Of a stretch of DNA of 64,000 nt, positions 38,242 to 46,707 are shown in pieces. Within the stretch, counting starts at the first letter, position 1. Every line of letters begins with the position of its first letter. Source of the stretch: Limibacterium fermenti (GTDB lineage: Bacteria; Bacteroidota; Bacteroidia; Bacteroidales; Dysgonomonadaceae). A program made the translations under genes and the position numbers. The notes under the pieces were generated by a model that saw only the letters and a list, made by a program, of their open reading frames with translations, did not search any database and had not been told where the DNA came from. The stretch covers positions 1,240,001 to 1,304,000 of the forward strand of contig NZ_CP159486.1 in NCBI RefSeq assembly GCF_041902845.1, in the 5' to 3' direction.

Positions 38242-39162
38242 ATGAAAAAATTTATTGTTATTTGTATGGCATTGATAGCTACTTTCAGCGTTTTCCCGCA
38301 CGATGACGACCGGTATACGCATCATGATTTGCTGGCTTCGTTGAAAGACGGAGAAAAAGCCGCCGTGCTGATGATTCATTTCGGCACGACGCACGATGAT
38401 ACCCGTGCGGTGACGATTGATGCGCTTAACCGCCGCATTCAGGAGGCTTATCCGCAGGTAGAAGTGCGTGAAGCGTATTCGTCGCGTATCGTTATCAACC
38501 GTTTGCGTCAACGAGGCGTGGAGAAGTTAAATCCGTTGGAGGCGCTCGAAAAGTTGCATGCTGATGGTTTTACGCATGTGCTCATTCAGTCGTCGAACGT
38601 GATCGACGGAGTGGAAATGGATGCGATGGAAAAGAATGTAGCGGAGGTACGTTCCCTATTTAAGGAGATTCGTACCGGCGATCCGCTATTGTATCATCCT
38701 GAGGATTATTCGACGGTGATCGATATCCTGACGGTTTCTAACGATGCGCACACGGCCTATGTTTGGGTCGGCCACGGCACGTATACGCCTACTACGGCTC
38801 AATATGCCATGCTTGATTACATGCTCAAAGACAAAGGCCATCACAATTGTTTTGTGGGCACAGTGGAGGGCTACCCCGAATATGAGCAAGTGTTGTCGCA
38901 ATTGAAAAAGAGCGGCTTGAAGAAAGTCGTGTTGGTACCCTTTATGTTTGTCGCGGGTGATCATGCCAAAAACGATATCGCCACCGATTGGAAGGAGGCG
39001 CTCGAGAAAGAGGGCTTTGAGGTGGAAGTCCTGATGAAAGGATTGGGACAGTATCCGGCCATTCGCGACCTGTATCTGGCGCATTTGCAGTTTGCCGCGA
39101 CTCATCGCGTGGAAGGGATCACGGAACGTAAGGCTCGCTATCAGGGATCGAAAGAAGATTGA
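38242..39162 (+). CDS. cbiK: Exported CbiK-type sirohydrochlorin cobaltochelatase
   Basis: 306 residues from the ATG at 38242. The N-terminus MKKFIVICMALIATFSVFP is a signal peptide, so the chelatase is periplasmic, like the CbiK-P form known from Desulfovibrio. Metal-site histidines sit in VLMIHFGTTHDDTR, VWVGHGTYTPTTAQYAM and FMFVAGDHAKNDIATDWKEAL. It would insert cobalt (or iron) into a tetrapyrrole. It heads the corrin-ring genes. An upstream ATG is absent; the longer frame from 38209 is not needed. Confidence 0.87.
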   Translation: MKKFIVICMALIATFSVFPHDDDRYTHHDLLASLKDGEKAAVLMIHFGTTHDDTRAVTIDALNRRIQEAYPQVEVREAYSSRIVINRLRQRGVEKLNPLEALEKLHADGFTHVLIQSSNVIDGVEMDAMEKNVAEVRSLFKEIRTGDPLLYHPEDYSTVIDILTVSNDAHTAYVWVGHGTYTPTTAQYAMLDYMLKDKGHHNCFVGTVEGYPEYEQVLSQLKKSGLKKVVLVPFMFVAGDHAKNDIATDWKEALEKEGFEVEVLMKGLGQYPAIRDLYLAHLQFAATHRVEGITERKARYQGSKED

Positions 39163-39213
39163 TGGGAGATTGGTGTAGATTGAGGAAAGATTGATGTAGA
39201 TTGATGTAGATTG
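39163..39213 (+). repeat. Short low-complexity repeat, GATTGATGTA units
   Basis: Imperfect tandem copies of about 10 bases (ATTGATGTAG and variants) fill the gap between cbiK and cbiHC. Similar GATTGGAGATTG-like stretches occur at 41845-41875 and, inverted, near 21833-21868. Confidence 0.5.
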
Positions 39214-40626
39214 ATGGAAGAAGGACGGATTATTGTCGCCGGCATCGGACCCGGCGGAAAGGAAGATATTACCCCTGCGGTGTCGGATGCGCTTCGGCAA
39301 GCCGATGTGGTGGTCGGTTATCACTATTATTTCCGGTTTGTGGAAGAATTCATCCGGCCGGGTGTGCCGTGTATCGATACGGGAATGAAAAAGGAGCGGG
39401 AACGTGCCGAAGAGGCTTTCCGTCATGCGACGGAAGGCAAGACGGTTTGCCTTATCAGTTCGGGCGATGCCGGCATTTACGGTATGGCGCCATTGGTGTA
39501 TGAGATGAAGGAAGAGAAAAACAGTCCCGTCTCGGTGGAGGTATTGCCCGGCATCAGCGCTTTTCAAAAGGCGGCCGCCCTGCTGGGATGCCCCATGGGG
39601 CATGACTTCTGCGTGGTGTCGCTCTCCGACCTGATGACGCCTTGGGCGCTCATCGAAAAACGTATCGTCGCGGCGGCTTCGGCCGATTTTGTGACGGCGA
39701 TCTATAATCCGAAGAGCAAAGGGCGTTACTGGCAACTGTACCGTTTTGTGGAACTGTTCCTTCAGGAGCGTTCGCCTGACACGCCGGTGGGGCATGTACG
39801 GCAGGCAGGCCGTTCCGAACAGGAAATCCGCGTGACGACTTTAGGAGCGTTCGATCCGGAAGAAGCCGATATGTTTTCGCTCATTATCATCGGGAACTCG
39901 CAGACGTATTTTTCCACGGAGAAAAAAATCATCACCCCCCGCGGATATTATCGCGATGAGGTTTCGCAAGGAGGGAAAAACCTCGGACAGGACATTATGA
40001 TCCGCAGTTTCCGGACCATCGAAAAGGAACTTCGTCATCCCGATATCCCGTTGGATAAGAAATGGGCGTTGCTGCATGCCATCCATACGACCGCCGACTT
40101 CGAAATGGAACGGATTTTTCATGCCGATGAGCACGCTGTCGAAAAACTTTACGAGTTGTTCGCCTCGGGACAAATAAAGACGGTGGTGACCGATGTGACG
40201 ATGGTCGCCTCGGGTATCCGGAAGGGAGCGCTGGAGCGGATGGGCGTGGAAGCTGTCTGTTGCCTGCACGATCCGCGGGTAGCGGAAATGGCGCAATCGA
40301 AAAATAGTACGCGTACGCAAGCCGGTATCCGTTTGGCGGTAGAAGAGCATCCCGATGCCTTGTTCGCTTTCGGAAACGCACCGACGGCCTTGATGGAATT
40401 GTGCGACTTGATTCGCAAGGGGAAAGCTCATCCGGCGGGCATCATCGCCGCTCCTGTGGGATTTGTCAATGTATGCGAGTCAAAGCAGATGGTGAAGCCG
40501 TTCCGGTCTATTCCCAAACTGATTGTGGAGGGACGTAAGGGCGGAAGTAACTTGGCGGCCACGCTCGTCAATGCCATCCTTACTTTCGACGACGCCGGGC
40601 AGTTGAGACCCGGCAGGGATGTGTAA
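39214..40626 (+). CDS. CbiH-CbiC fusion (precorrin-3B C17-methyltransferase / precorrin-8X methylmutase)
   Basis: 470 residues. The N-terminal part (about 1-245) is a tetrapyrrole methylase: IIVAGIGPGGKEDITPAV, CLISSGDAGIYGMAPL, VEVLPGISAFQKAAALLGCPMGHDFCVVSLSDLMTPW and IYNPKSKGR match CobJ/CbiH. The C-terminal part (about 255-470) matches CbiC/CobH: VTDVTMVASGIRKGAL, FAFGNAPTALMEL and GIIAAPVGFVNVCESK, which includes the active-site region. Two non-consecutive corrin steps are thus joined. The TTG at 39211 is skipped in favour of the ATG. Next gene 29 bp downstream. Confidence 0.92.
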   Translation: MEEGRIIVAGIGPGGKEDITPAVSDALRQADVVVGYHYYFRFVEEFIRPGVPCIDTGMKKERERAEEAFRHATEGKTVCLISSGDAGIYGMAPLVYEMKEEKNSPVSVEVLPGISAFQKAAALLGCPMGHDFCVVSLSDLMTPWALIEKRIVAAASADFVTAIYNPKSKGRYWQLYRFVELFLQERSPDTPVGHVRQAGRSEQEIRVTTLGAFDPEEADMFSLIIIGNSQTYFSTEKKIITPRGYYRDEVSQGGKNLGQDIMIRSFRTIEKELRHPDIPLDKKWALLHAIHTTADFEMERIFHADEHAVEKLYELFASGQIKTVVTDVTMVASGIRKGALERMGVEAVCCLHDPRVAEMAQSKNSTRTQAGIRLAVEEHPDALFAFGNAPTALMELCDLIRKGKAHPAGIIAAPVGFVNVCESKQMVKPFRSIPKLIVEGRKGGSNLAATLVNAILTFDDAGQLRPGRDV

Positions 40627-40655
40627 GGGGAGCGATCTTATAAAAAATAAAAACA

Positions 40656-41843
40656 ATGAATTTCCATGTGATAGGTATTGATGATAACCGCGAGCAATCT
40701 TTTTCGGAAGAGGTAGCGTCGCTCATCACTTCGCATACCGTTTTTTCGGGAGGCGTGCGGCATCATGAAATCATGCGTCCCTATTTGCCGGCAGGCTATG
40801 AGTGGATCGATATTACCGTTCCGCTGGATGATGTTTTCCGCCGGTATGAAGCGTATGATGACGTGGTTGTTTTCGCTTCCGGCGATCCGTTGTTTTTCGG
40901 TTTCGCCAATACCATCCGGCGCAAAATGCCGGATGCCGGTTTGCGCGTTTATCCCTTTTTCAATTCCCTGCAATTGCTTGCCCATCGCTTGTTATCGCCC
41001 TATCACGATATGCACGTCGTTTCGCTCACCGGCCGTTCGTGGAACGCGTTCGACGAGGCGCTCATTCTCGGCTACGGCACCATCGGGCTGTTGACCGACA
41101 AGAAGCAGCACACGCCGCGCGACATTGCCGCCCGGATGCTCGAATACGGATACGACAATTATACGATGTCGATCGGGGAGTTACTCGGAAACAAAGAGCA
41201 AGAGCGGGTTATCACCCTGAGCATACAGGAAGCCGCACAGCAGTCGTTTGCGTTTCCCAATTGCCTCATGCTGCGGCAGACCGCCCGGCGTGCGCGTCCT
41301 TTCGGTATTGCCGATGCGGAGTTTCATTTGCTGAACGGCAGGGCGAAGATGATTACGAAAATGCCGGTACGCCTGGTAACGTTACATGCGCTTGACTTGC
41401 GCGACCGGAATGTCTTTTGGGATATCGGTTTTTGCACCGGTTCCGTCTCTATCGAGGCGCGGATGCAGTTCCCGCATCTGAAAGTCTATGCATTTGAAAA
41501 GCGTACCGAAGGTGCGGAGTTGATGGCAAAGAACAGTCGCCGCTTCGGTGTTCCGGGGATAGAAACGTTTATCGGGGATTTTACCGAAATCGACATCTCG
41601 ATGTTGCCGCCGCCCGATACCGTGTTTATCGGCGGGCATGGAGGCCAGATGAAGGAGATTATCGGTCGACTGGAAGCGAAGATGCCGCGCGGGGCGGTCG
41701 TCGTGTTTAATTCCGTATCGGAGGCAAGCCGGGCCTTGTTTCTCGAATCGTTGGATAAGGAACGATGGACTACCGTCGAAAGCATTGCCGTCCGCGTCGA
41801 TGACTTCAACCGGATAGAGGTGATGAGATGTAAGAGAAAATAG
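40656..41843 (+). CDS. CbiE-CbiT (CobL-type) precorrin-6Y C5,15-methyltransferase (decarboxylating)
   Basis: 395 residues. The N-terminal CbiE methylase (about 1-205) has VVFASGDPLFFGFANTI and VVSLTGRSWNAFDEAL. The C-terminal CbiT part is a Rossmann methyltransferase with FWDIGFCTGSVSIEA as the SAM-binding motif and VFIGGHGGQMKEII. Together they methylate C5 and C15 and remove a carboxyl group. This is the normal CobL-type fusion. It lies inside the corrin operon. Confidence 0.93.
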   Translation: MNFHVIGIDDNREQSFSEEVASLITSHTVFSGGVRHHEIMRPYLPAGYEWIDITVPLDDVFRRYEAYDDVVVFASGDPLFFGFANTIRRKMPDAGLRVYPFFNSLQLLAHRLLSPYHDMHVVSLTGRSWNAFDEALILGYGTIGLLTDKKQHTPRDIAARMLEYGYDNYTMSIGELLGNKEQERVITLSIQEAAQQSFAFPNCLMLRQTARRARPFGIADAEFHLLNGRAKMITKMPVRLVTLHALDLRDRNVFWDIGFCTGSVSIEARMQFPHLKVYAFEKRTEGAELMAKNSRRFGVPGIETFIGDFTEIDISMLPPPDTVFIGGHGGQMKEIIGRLEAKMPRGAVVVFNSVSEASRALFLESLDKERWTTVESIAVRVDDFNRIEVMRCKRK

Positions 41844-41884
41844 AGATTGGAGGATAGAGATTGGAGATTGAAAACAGAGCAACA

Positions 41885-43708
41885 ATGAAAAAAACAGCAG
41901 TTATTGTGATATCGGCTCAGGGGCTACCGGTTGCGCAACGTATCCGCAAAGAGTGGCCGGATTGTGAGATTTATGCGAAACAAGGAGCCGGCGAAGGGGT
42001 AAATGAATGGGTATCGCTTGATGAAACCGTAAAGAAGTTGTTCTTTGCGTCCGAAGCATTGATTTTTATCGGCGCTATGGGGATATGTGTGCGTACCATT
42101 GCGCCTTATGTACGCGATAAACATACCGATCCGGCCGTTATCAATATCGACAGCACGGGACGGTTTGTCGTATCGGTGTTGTCGGGACATATCGGCGGCG
42201 CCAACGAAAGGACATTGCAATTGGCTCGTATCCTCGGCGCTCAACCGGTGGTGACCACTCAAAGCGATGCGACAGGACTTTGGGCGTTGGATGTACTGCC
42301 TGCGAAATACCATTGGCAGGTATCGACTGATGCCGATAATTTCAATGAGCCTCTCACGCTTTTCGTCAACCGGAAGAAAACGGCTTTGCTGCTCGAATGC
42401 AAAGATGAGGGCACGGCTTATCTGGAACGGACGAAGCCTGCTTTCGTCGATGTGTTTTATCGTTTTGCCGATATCGACCTTTCGCAATATAAACTGTTGA
42501 TCGGCGTTACGCCTTTTGTTCATCCGCCGATATCGGTTCCGTCCATTTGGTACCGCCCGCCGGTATTGCATCTTGGCGTGGGATGTCGGAAGAACTGCCG
42601 CCCGGACGCTGTTCCCGCTTATATCCTCTCCGCGATGGAAAAAGTGGGGTTGGCGTGGTCATCCGTCAAAGACCTTTCGACCATCGATTTAAAAAAAGAC
42701 GAACCGTTGCTGCCCGCTTTACAGGAAGCGTTTCACCACATCCCCGTCCGAATCTATACCGCCGAAGAATTGAAAGATATACCGGTAGCGAATCCTTCTG
42801 AAAAAGTGGAACAGGTGACCTCGGTGCCAGGTGTATCGGAGGCGGCAGCCATTCTCAGTGCAGGCGGCGGCGAACTCGTGTTGGAGAAGCAAAAGGGAAA
42901 GTTAAGCGAAGGGAACGATTTCACTTTCGCGGTTGCGATAAATAAAGAATCCATGCGCCTCGGGCATATCGAGATTGTCGGCGCTGGACCGGGCGATCCC
43001 GAATTGATTTCGGTAAAGGGAAAGAACTTTCTCGAAGCCGCCGACCTGATTTTATATGCCGGCAGCCTCGTGCCTGTCGAGCTAACGTATTATTCGAAAG
43101 AAGGAGCCACCGTTCGCAGTTCGGCGTCGATGGCGCTCGAAGAGCAATTCGCCCTGATGAAATCGTTTTATGATGCGGGCAAGCTCGTGGTGCGCCTGCA
43201 TACGGGCGACCCGTGTATCTATGGCGCCATTCAGGAACAGATGGCGTATTTCGACAGTCACGGAATGTCGTATCACATTACTCCCGGCATCTCGTCATTT
43301 CAGGCGGCCGCGGCGGCATTGCGTTCGCAATTTACCATCCCCGAAAAGGTACAGACCATCATTCTGACCCGTGGCGAAGGGCGTACCCCGATGCCCGAAA
43401 AAGAAAAATTGAGCTTACTGGCGCGTTCGCAAAGTACGATGTGTATTTTCCTCAGCGCCGCCATTGTGGAGGATGTGCAACGCGAGTTGTTGGAGCACTA
43501 TCCGCCCGATACGCCCGTGGCGGCTTGTTATAAACTGACGTGGAAGGACGAGCGCATCTATCGGGGGGAGTTGAAAGACTTGGCGCGCATTGTAAAAGAC
43601 AATCAGTTGACCTTGACCACCATGATTGTAGTCGGCGAGGCCATTGACAACCGCGCAGGGTTGTCTAAACTGTATTCGTCCCATTTCAGCCATTTGTTTC
43701 GTAAATAA
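41885..43708 (+). CDS. CbiG-CbiF fusion (cobalt-precorrin-5A hydrolase / precorrin-4 C11-methyltransferase)
   Basis: 607 residues from the ATG at 41885; the TTG at 41861 is not needed. The N-terminal part (about 1-345) is CbiG: FIGAMGICVRTIAPYV, VVSVLSGHIGGANERTLQLA, HLGVGCRKNCR. The C-terminal part is CbiF/CobM: IVGAGPGDPELISVKGKNFLEAAD, RLHTGDPCIYGAIQEQM, HITPGISSFQAAAAAL. The two act one after the other in the anaerobic (early cobalt) path. The CbiG part supports the anaerobic route. Last corrin gene in the window. Confidence 0.93.
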   Translation: MKKTAVIVISAQGLPVAQRIRKEWPDCEIYAKQGAGEGVNEWVSLDETVKKLFFASEALIFIGAMGICVRTIAPYVRDKHTDPAVINIDSTGRFVVSVLSGHIGGANERTLQLARILGAQPVVTTQSDATGLWALDVLPAKYHWQVSTDADNFNEPLTLFVNRKKTALLLECKDEGTAYLERTKPAFVDVFYRFADIDLSQYKLLIGVTPFVHPPISVPSIWYRPPVLHLGVGCRKNCRPDAVPAYILSAMEKVGLAWSSVKDLSTIDLKKDEPLLPALQEAFHHIPVRIYTAEELKDIPVANPSEKVEQVTSVPGVSEAAAILSAGGGELVLEKQKGKLSEGNDFTFAVAINKESMRLGHIEIVGAGPGDPELISVKGKNFLEAADLILYAGSLVPVELTYYSKEGATVRSSASMALEEQFALMKSFYDAGKLVVRLHTGDPCIYGAIQEQMAYFDSHGMSYHITPGISSFQAAAAALRSQFTIPEKVQTIILTRGEGRTPMPEKEKLSLLARSQSTMCIFLSAAIVEDVQRELLEHYPPDTPVAACYKLTWKDERIYRGELKDLARIVKDNQLTLTTMIVVGEAIDNRAGLSKLYSSHFSHLFRK

Positions 43709-43731
43709 GATACCTTTAATTTAACTACATG

Positions 43732-43778
43732 AAACATTTTGCGATCTTTGTCGAACAGCTATAAAAACATTTTGCGAT
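43732..43778 (+). repeat. 14-bp direct repeat at the promoter of the DUF4143 ATPase
   Basis: AAACATTTTGCGAT occurs at 43732-43745 and again at 43765-43778, start to start 33 bp (about three helical turns). The second copy contains the -33 TTTG. It could be an operator pair. Confidence 0.6.
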
Positions 43779-43800
43779 TCCTGACAAATCATTAACTTTG
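43771..43800 (+). promoter_or_regulatory. Promoter of the DUF4143 ATPase gene
   Basis: TTTG at 43771-43774, spacer 18, TAACTTTG at 43793-43800; 5' leader about 65 bases. Confidence 0.65.
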
Positions 43801-43869
43801 TAGACAATTGAGCCGGGTAAAAGAGGAAAGAAGAGCCAAATGGCAACTATACGTTAAAAGATTTAGAAA

Positions 43870-45210
43870 ATGGACAATAGAATATTTCGACGAAAATTGT
43901 ATGACCGGATGCTTAAATGGAAACAGGAGCAGAATGGTAAAACGGCGCTGTTAATCAAAGGAGCGAGGCGTGTCGGGAAATCTACAATAGCGGAAGAATT
44001 TGCACGAAAGGAATATGCCTCCTACATCTTAATCGATTTTTCCATTGCACCAAAAGAAGTCAACGAATTGTTTCGCGATTTGTCCGATTTAAATTACTTT
44101 TTCCTGTGCCTTCAAGTTATCTATAAAACAAGTTTACAAGAACGTAATTCAGTAATCATCTTCGATGAAGTTCAAACACAACCATTGGCTCGCCAGGCAA
44201 TTAAGCATTTGGTAAAAGATCATCGATATGATTATATAGAAACAGGTTCTCTGTTATCCATAAAAAAGAATATCCGTGATATCGTTATTCCAAGTGAAGA
44301 AACGAGAGTAAACTTGTATCCAATGGATTATGAAGAATTCCGATGGGCATTGGGGGATACTGTAACAATACCGTTCATCAAGACAGCTTATGATAATAAA
44401 AAACCGTTGGGAGACGATCTGAACAGACGCTTGATGCGGGACTTTCGCTTGTATATGTTAGTGGGCGGAATGCCGCAAGCCGTGGATGAATATTTGGAAA
44501 CTAACAATTTAAGTTCAGTCGATCAGATCAAAAGGAATATTTTGGAACTCTATGAGGAGGACTTCCGAAAGATCGACCCGACAGGCAAGGCTTCGTTGCT
44601 TTTTGACGCTATCCCCGCCGAACTGAATAAGAACAGTTCAAGTTATCAGGTTTCCAGTGTGATAGAAAATGGGAGAAATGACAGGGTTGGCGAAATTATC
44701 GCAGATATGCAGGATTCTATGACCATTTCGTTAGCGTATCATGCTGACGACCCAAGTGCCGGGTTGTCGTTGCACAAAGACCTAAAACGTTATAAAATGT
44801 TTTTGAGCGATACTGGATTATTCACCACCTTGGCATTCAAAGACAGAGACTTTACGGAAAACATCATTTACCAAAAGCTATTAAACGATAACTTAAACAC
44901 CGATTTGGGATATCTTTATGAGAATGTAATCGCACAAATGCTACGTGCATCAGGCAATGAACTATTTTACTACACTTTTCCCAAAGAAAGGGGCAATCAT
45001 AACTACGAAATTGATTTTTTACTGGCAAGGAAAAACAAAATTTGTCCTATAGAGGTGAAATCATCGGGTTATAAGGCTCATGCATCTTTAGACGCGTTTA
45101 ACGCCAAATATTCCGATAGAATCCTGAACAGATATTTGTTATACACCAAAGACTTGCGTAAAGAGCGCGACTTGATATGCTTACCGGTTTATATGGCACA
45201 ATTTCTTTAA
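43870..45210 (+). CDS. AAA_14/DUF4143 ATP-binding protein
   Basis: 446 residues. The Walker A motif GARRVGKST lies near residue 32-40, the Walker B VIIFDEVQ near 98, and ETGSLLS is the sensor segment. The C-terminal DUF4143 part has LYENVIAQMLRASGNELFYYTFPK and a PD-(D/E)xK-like stretch, YEIDFLLARKNKICPIEVKSSGYK, resembling a nuclease core. The family is common and variable in Bacteroidota, and its biological role is unknown. Own promoter with a 14-bp direct repeat. Confidence 0.9.
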   Translation: MDNRIFRRKLYDRMLKWKQEQNGKTALLIKGARRVGKSTIAEEFARKEYASYILIDFSIAPKEVNELFRDLSDLNYFFLCLQVIYKTSLQERNSVIIFDEVQTQPLARQAIKHLVKDHRYDYIETGSLLSIKKNIRDIVIPSEETRVNLYPMDYEEFRWALGDTVTIPFIKTAYDNKKPLGDDLNRRLMRDFRLYMLVGGMPQAVDEYLETNNLSSVDQIKRNILELYEEDFRKIDPTGKASLLFDAIPAELNKNSSSYQVSSVIENGRNDRVGEIIADMQDSMTISLAYHADDPSAGLSLHKDLKRYKMFLSDTGLFTTLAFKDRDFTENIIYQKLLNDNLNTDLGYLYENVIAQMLRASGNELFYYTFPKERGNHNYEIDFLLARKNKICPIEVKSSGYKAHASLDAFNAKYSDRILNRYLLYTKDLRKERDLICLPVYMAQFL

Positions 45211-45320
45211 CCGAGTTGAGAAGTGCCGTCCTTTACAACTTTCAGATAACGGATTGTATCTTCATCTTCAAGACGTGCGAGCCATTCTATGAGTTCTATT
45301 TTTAATGCATCTTGTCCCAT
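45207..45320 (-). CDS. Small antitoxin-like ORF, possibly orphan
   Basis: 37 residues on the minus strand: MGQDALKIELIEWLARLEDEDTIRYLKVVKDGTSQLG. The pattern (ALK.ELIEWL..LED) resembles the short N-terminal segment of small Bacteroidota addiction-module antitoxins. No toxin follows. It overlaps the ATPase stop by a few bases. It could be a remnant. Confidence 0.4.
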   Translation of the reverse strand: MGQDALKIELIEWLARLEDEDTIRYLKVVKDGTSQLG

Positions 45321-45379
45321 AATTTTGCTGCTTTATTTATTAAACCTCTTGAGTGTACTCCGAAAAGTCCGAATGAAAG

Positions 45380-45533
45380 TTTCACAGAGTTACATAGAGG
45401 TTTCACAGAGAACACAGAGAAAAAAGAGATTTACATTTGCAGTTGAAAATGAATATATTGCTTCGGAAGTTTGCATCAGCAAGAGAAAAATCTCTGAGAA
45501 CTCCGTGTGGCGTCTCTGTGAATTCTCCGTGTA
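45380..45533. repeat. Imperfect long palindrome with CACAGAG/CTCTGTG arms
   Basis: TTCACAGAG (45402-45410; another copy at 45381) pairs with CTCTGTGAA (45514-45522), and AGAGATTT (45425-45432) with AAATCTCT (45488-45495). Further partly matching bases lie between. This looks like a dispersed intergenic palindromic element. No gene in 45321-45624 is supported. Confidence 0.5.
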
Positions 45534-45624
45534 ATAATCCTTTTCGGAGCGGACTCACCTCTTTCAATCTTCGCGTATTGTATTTGATTTCTGTAAATCC
45601 GTTCCGGCAACGGCAGTAAAAAAA

Positions 45625-45744
45625 TCATTTGTTTTTCAATGTCTTAATTTCTTCTCTCAGCCAACGGATTTCTTCATTTTTGGTAGCAATAAGTTCTTTT
45701 ACCATCTCTTTTAAAACGCAGTTGTTGCAGATAGCCTTGAGCAT
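45625..45744 (-). CDS. Small coiled-coil ORF downstream of an XRE gene
   Basis: 39 codons on the minus strand, starting MLKAICNNCVLKEMVKELI and ending in a helical, charged tail (TKNEEIRWLREEIKTLKNK). It begins 11 bp after the XRE stop. Its tail resembles the C-terminal coiled-coil segments of the two neighbouring XRE proteins, so it may be a separate small partner or a detached fragment. Confidence 0.4.
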   Translation of the reverse strand: MLKAICNNCVLKEMVKELIATKNEEIRWLREEIKTLKNK

Positions 45745-45755
45745 CTCGCAAACAT

Positions 45756-46154
45756 CTATTCTTTCTCTTTTTTTAAAGACTCAAACCTTTCTCTTTCTTT
45801 CTCCAACTGTTTCTCATAGAACTCAACGATCTTCTCTATGGGAGAATGGTTAAATGTATGATTATTACCTACACCATTTGTTGAGACACAACAGTTTTCG
45901 TAAGAGTTATTCGTATTATAAAATACTGTTTCTTCGTTGTATTTCTTCAATCCTTCTACGGTTACACCTAATGCCGAAGCAATTTCTTCAAGGCGTTTGT
46001 CATCAAATTTGTCTGTTTGCTCTATTTTCGAGACAGCTTGCTTTGTTATTCCCAATCGCTCACCTAATTCTGTTTGCGTCATGCCCCGAAGGTGGCGCAC
46101 CCGTTCAATTTTCCTCCCAAGGTGAACTGCATTGTCGTGATTTATCGTTTCCAT
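45756..46154 (-). CDS. XRE-family regulator with C-terminal coiled coil (copy A)
   Basis: 132 residues. The helix-turn-helix is near residues 13-68 (IERVRHLRGMTQTELGERLGITKQAVSKIEQTD). A linker with YNTNNSYENCC follows, then the C-terminal helix SPIEKIVEFYEKQLEKERERFESLKKEKE. It shares architecture with copy B next door, including the rare IEKI(V/I)E(F/L)YE block. Targets unknown. Confidence 0.85.
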   Translation of the reverse strand: METINHDNAVHLGRKIERVRHLRGMTQTELGERLGITKQAVSKIEQTDKFDDKRLEEIASALGVTVEGLKKYNEETVFYNTNNSYENCCVSTNGVGNNHTFNHSPIEKIVEFYEKQLEKERERFESLKKEKE

Positions 46155-46189
46155 TTTTTTACGTATTTATGTATGGTTTATATTAAAAG

Positions 46190-46197
46190 CAAAGGTA
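46190..46197 (-). promoter_or_regulatory. -7 box TACCTTTG of XRE copy A
   Basis: Minus-strand match; a TTG lies 19 bases upstream. The flanking ATTACCTTTGC is also found at the copy B promoter. Confidence 0.55.
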
Positions 46198-46204
46198 ATA
46201 AGAA

Positions 46205-46594
46205 TCATTTATTTTTCAACAACTCGTTCTTCTCCTTCTCACTTTGCAATAAACGTTCGTACAACTCTATTATTTTATCTATCGGATTAAATTGTTGAGC
46301 AATGGATGTAGAACCTTCTTCGAAAGTATTATCTCTGATATTATTAATATTATAAATGGCCTTTTCTGAGTCAAAATCTTTGATTACCTCCGGAGAAACG
46401 CCCAAAACGCCGGCAATTTGGGATAATAATCCTTCCTCTATTTCATCCTGATTTTCGATCTTCGACACTTCCGACTGGCTAATACCAAGATCGGCAGCCA
46501 AAACCTCCTGCTTGATCCCAAAATACGTGCGAACCCTTTGCACATTTCGCCCGATATGCTTTCTGCTTATTTTTTCTCTTGACTCAGCAATCAT
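46205..46594 (-). CDS. XRE-family regulator with C-terminal coiled coil (copy B)
   Basis: 129 residues. The helix-turn-helix is near residues 15-65 (VQRVRTYFGIKQEVLAADLGISQSEVSKIENQDEIE). The middle has AIYNINNIRDN and the C-terminus NPIDKIIELYERLLQSEKEKNELLKNK. Same layout as copy A, so tandem paralogues, each with its own promoter. It is divergent from the SusC-led locus and is a candidate, though unproven, regulator of it. Confidence 0.85.
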   Translation of the reverse strand: MIAESREKISRKHIGRNVQRVRTYFGIKQEVLAADLGISQSEVSKIENQDEIEEGLLSQIAGVLGVSPEVIKDFDSEKAIYNINNIRDNTFEEGSTSIAQQFNPIDKIIELYERLLQSEKEKNELLKNK

Positions 46595-46626
46595 TTATTA
46601 AATTTTTCAAAGTGAATACGTTTCAG

Positions 46627-46634
46627 CAAAGGTA
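46627..46634 (-). promoter_or_regulatory. -7 box TACCTTTG of XRE copy B
   Basis: Minus-strand TAnnTTTG 33 bases before the ATG at 46594, with TTTG about 17 bases further upstream. Confidence 0.55.
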
Positions 46635-46675
46635 ATAAAAATCAAGCGATTCAAAATAAATGTCAAACTGTTTTT

Positions 46676-46707
46676 TTTGGCGTCGGAGTCGGGAACATCT
46701 AATTTTG
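46676..46707 (+). promoter_or_regulatory. Promoter of the SusC-led locus
   Basis: TTTG at 46676-46679, spacer 20, TAATTTTG at 46700-46707. The leader to the susC-like ATG is about 135 bases. Confidence 0.65.
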
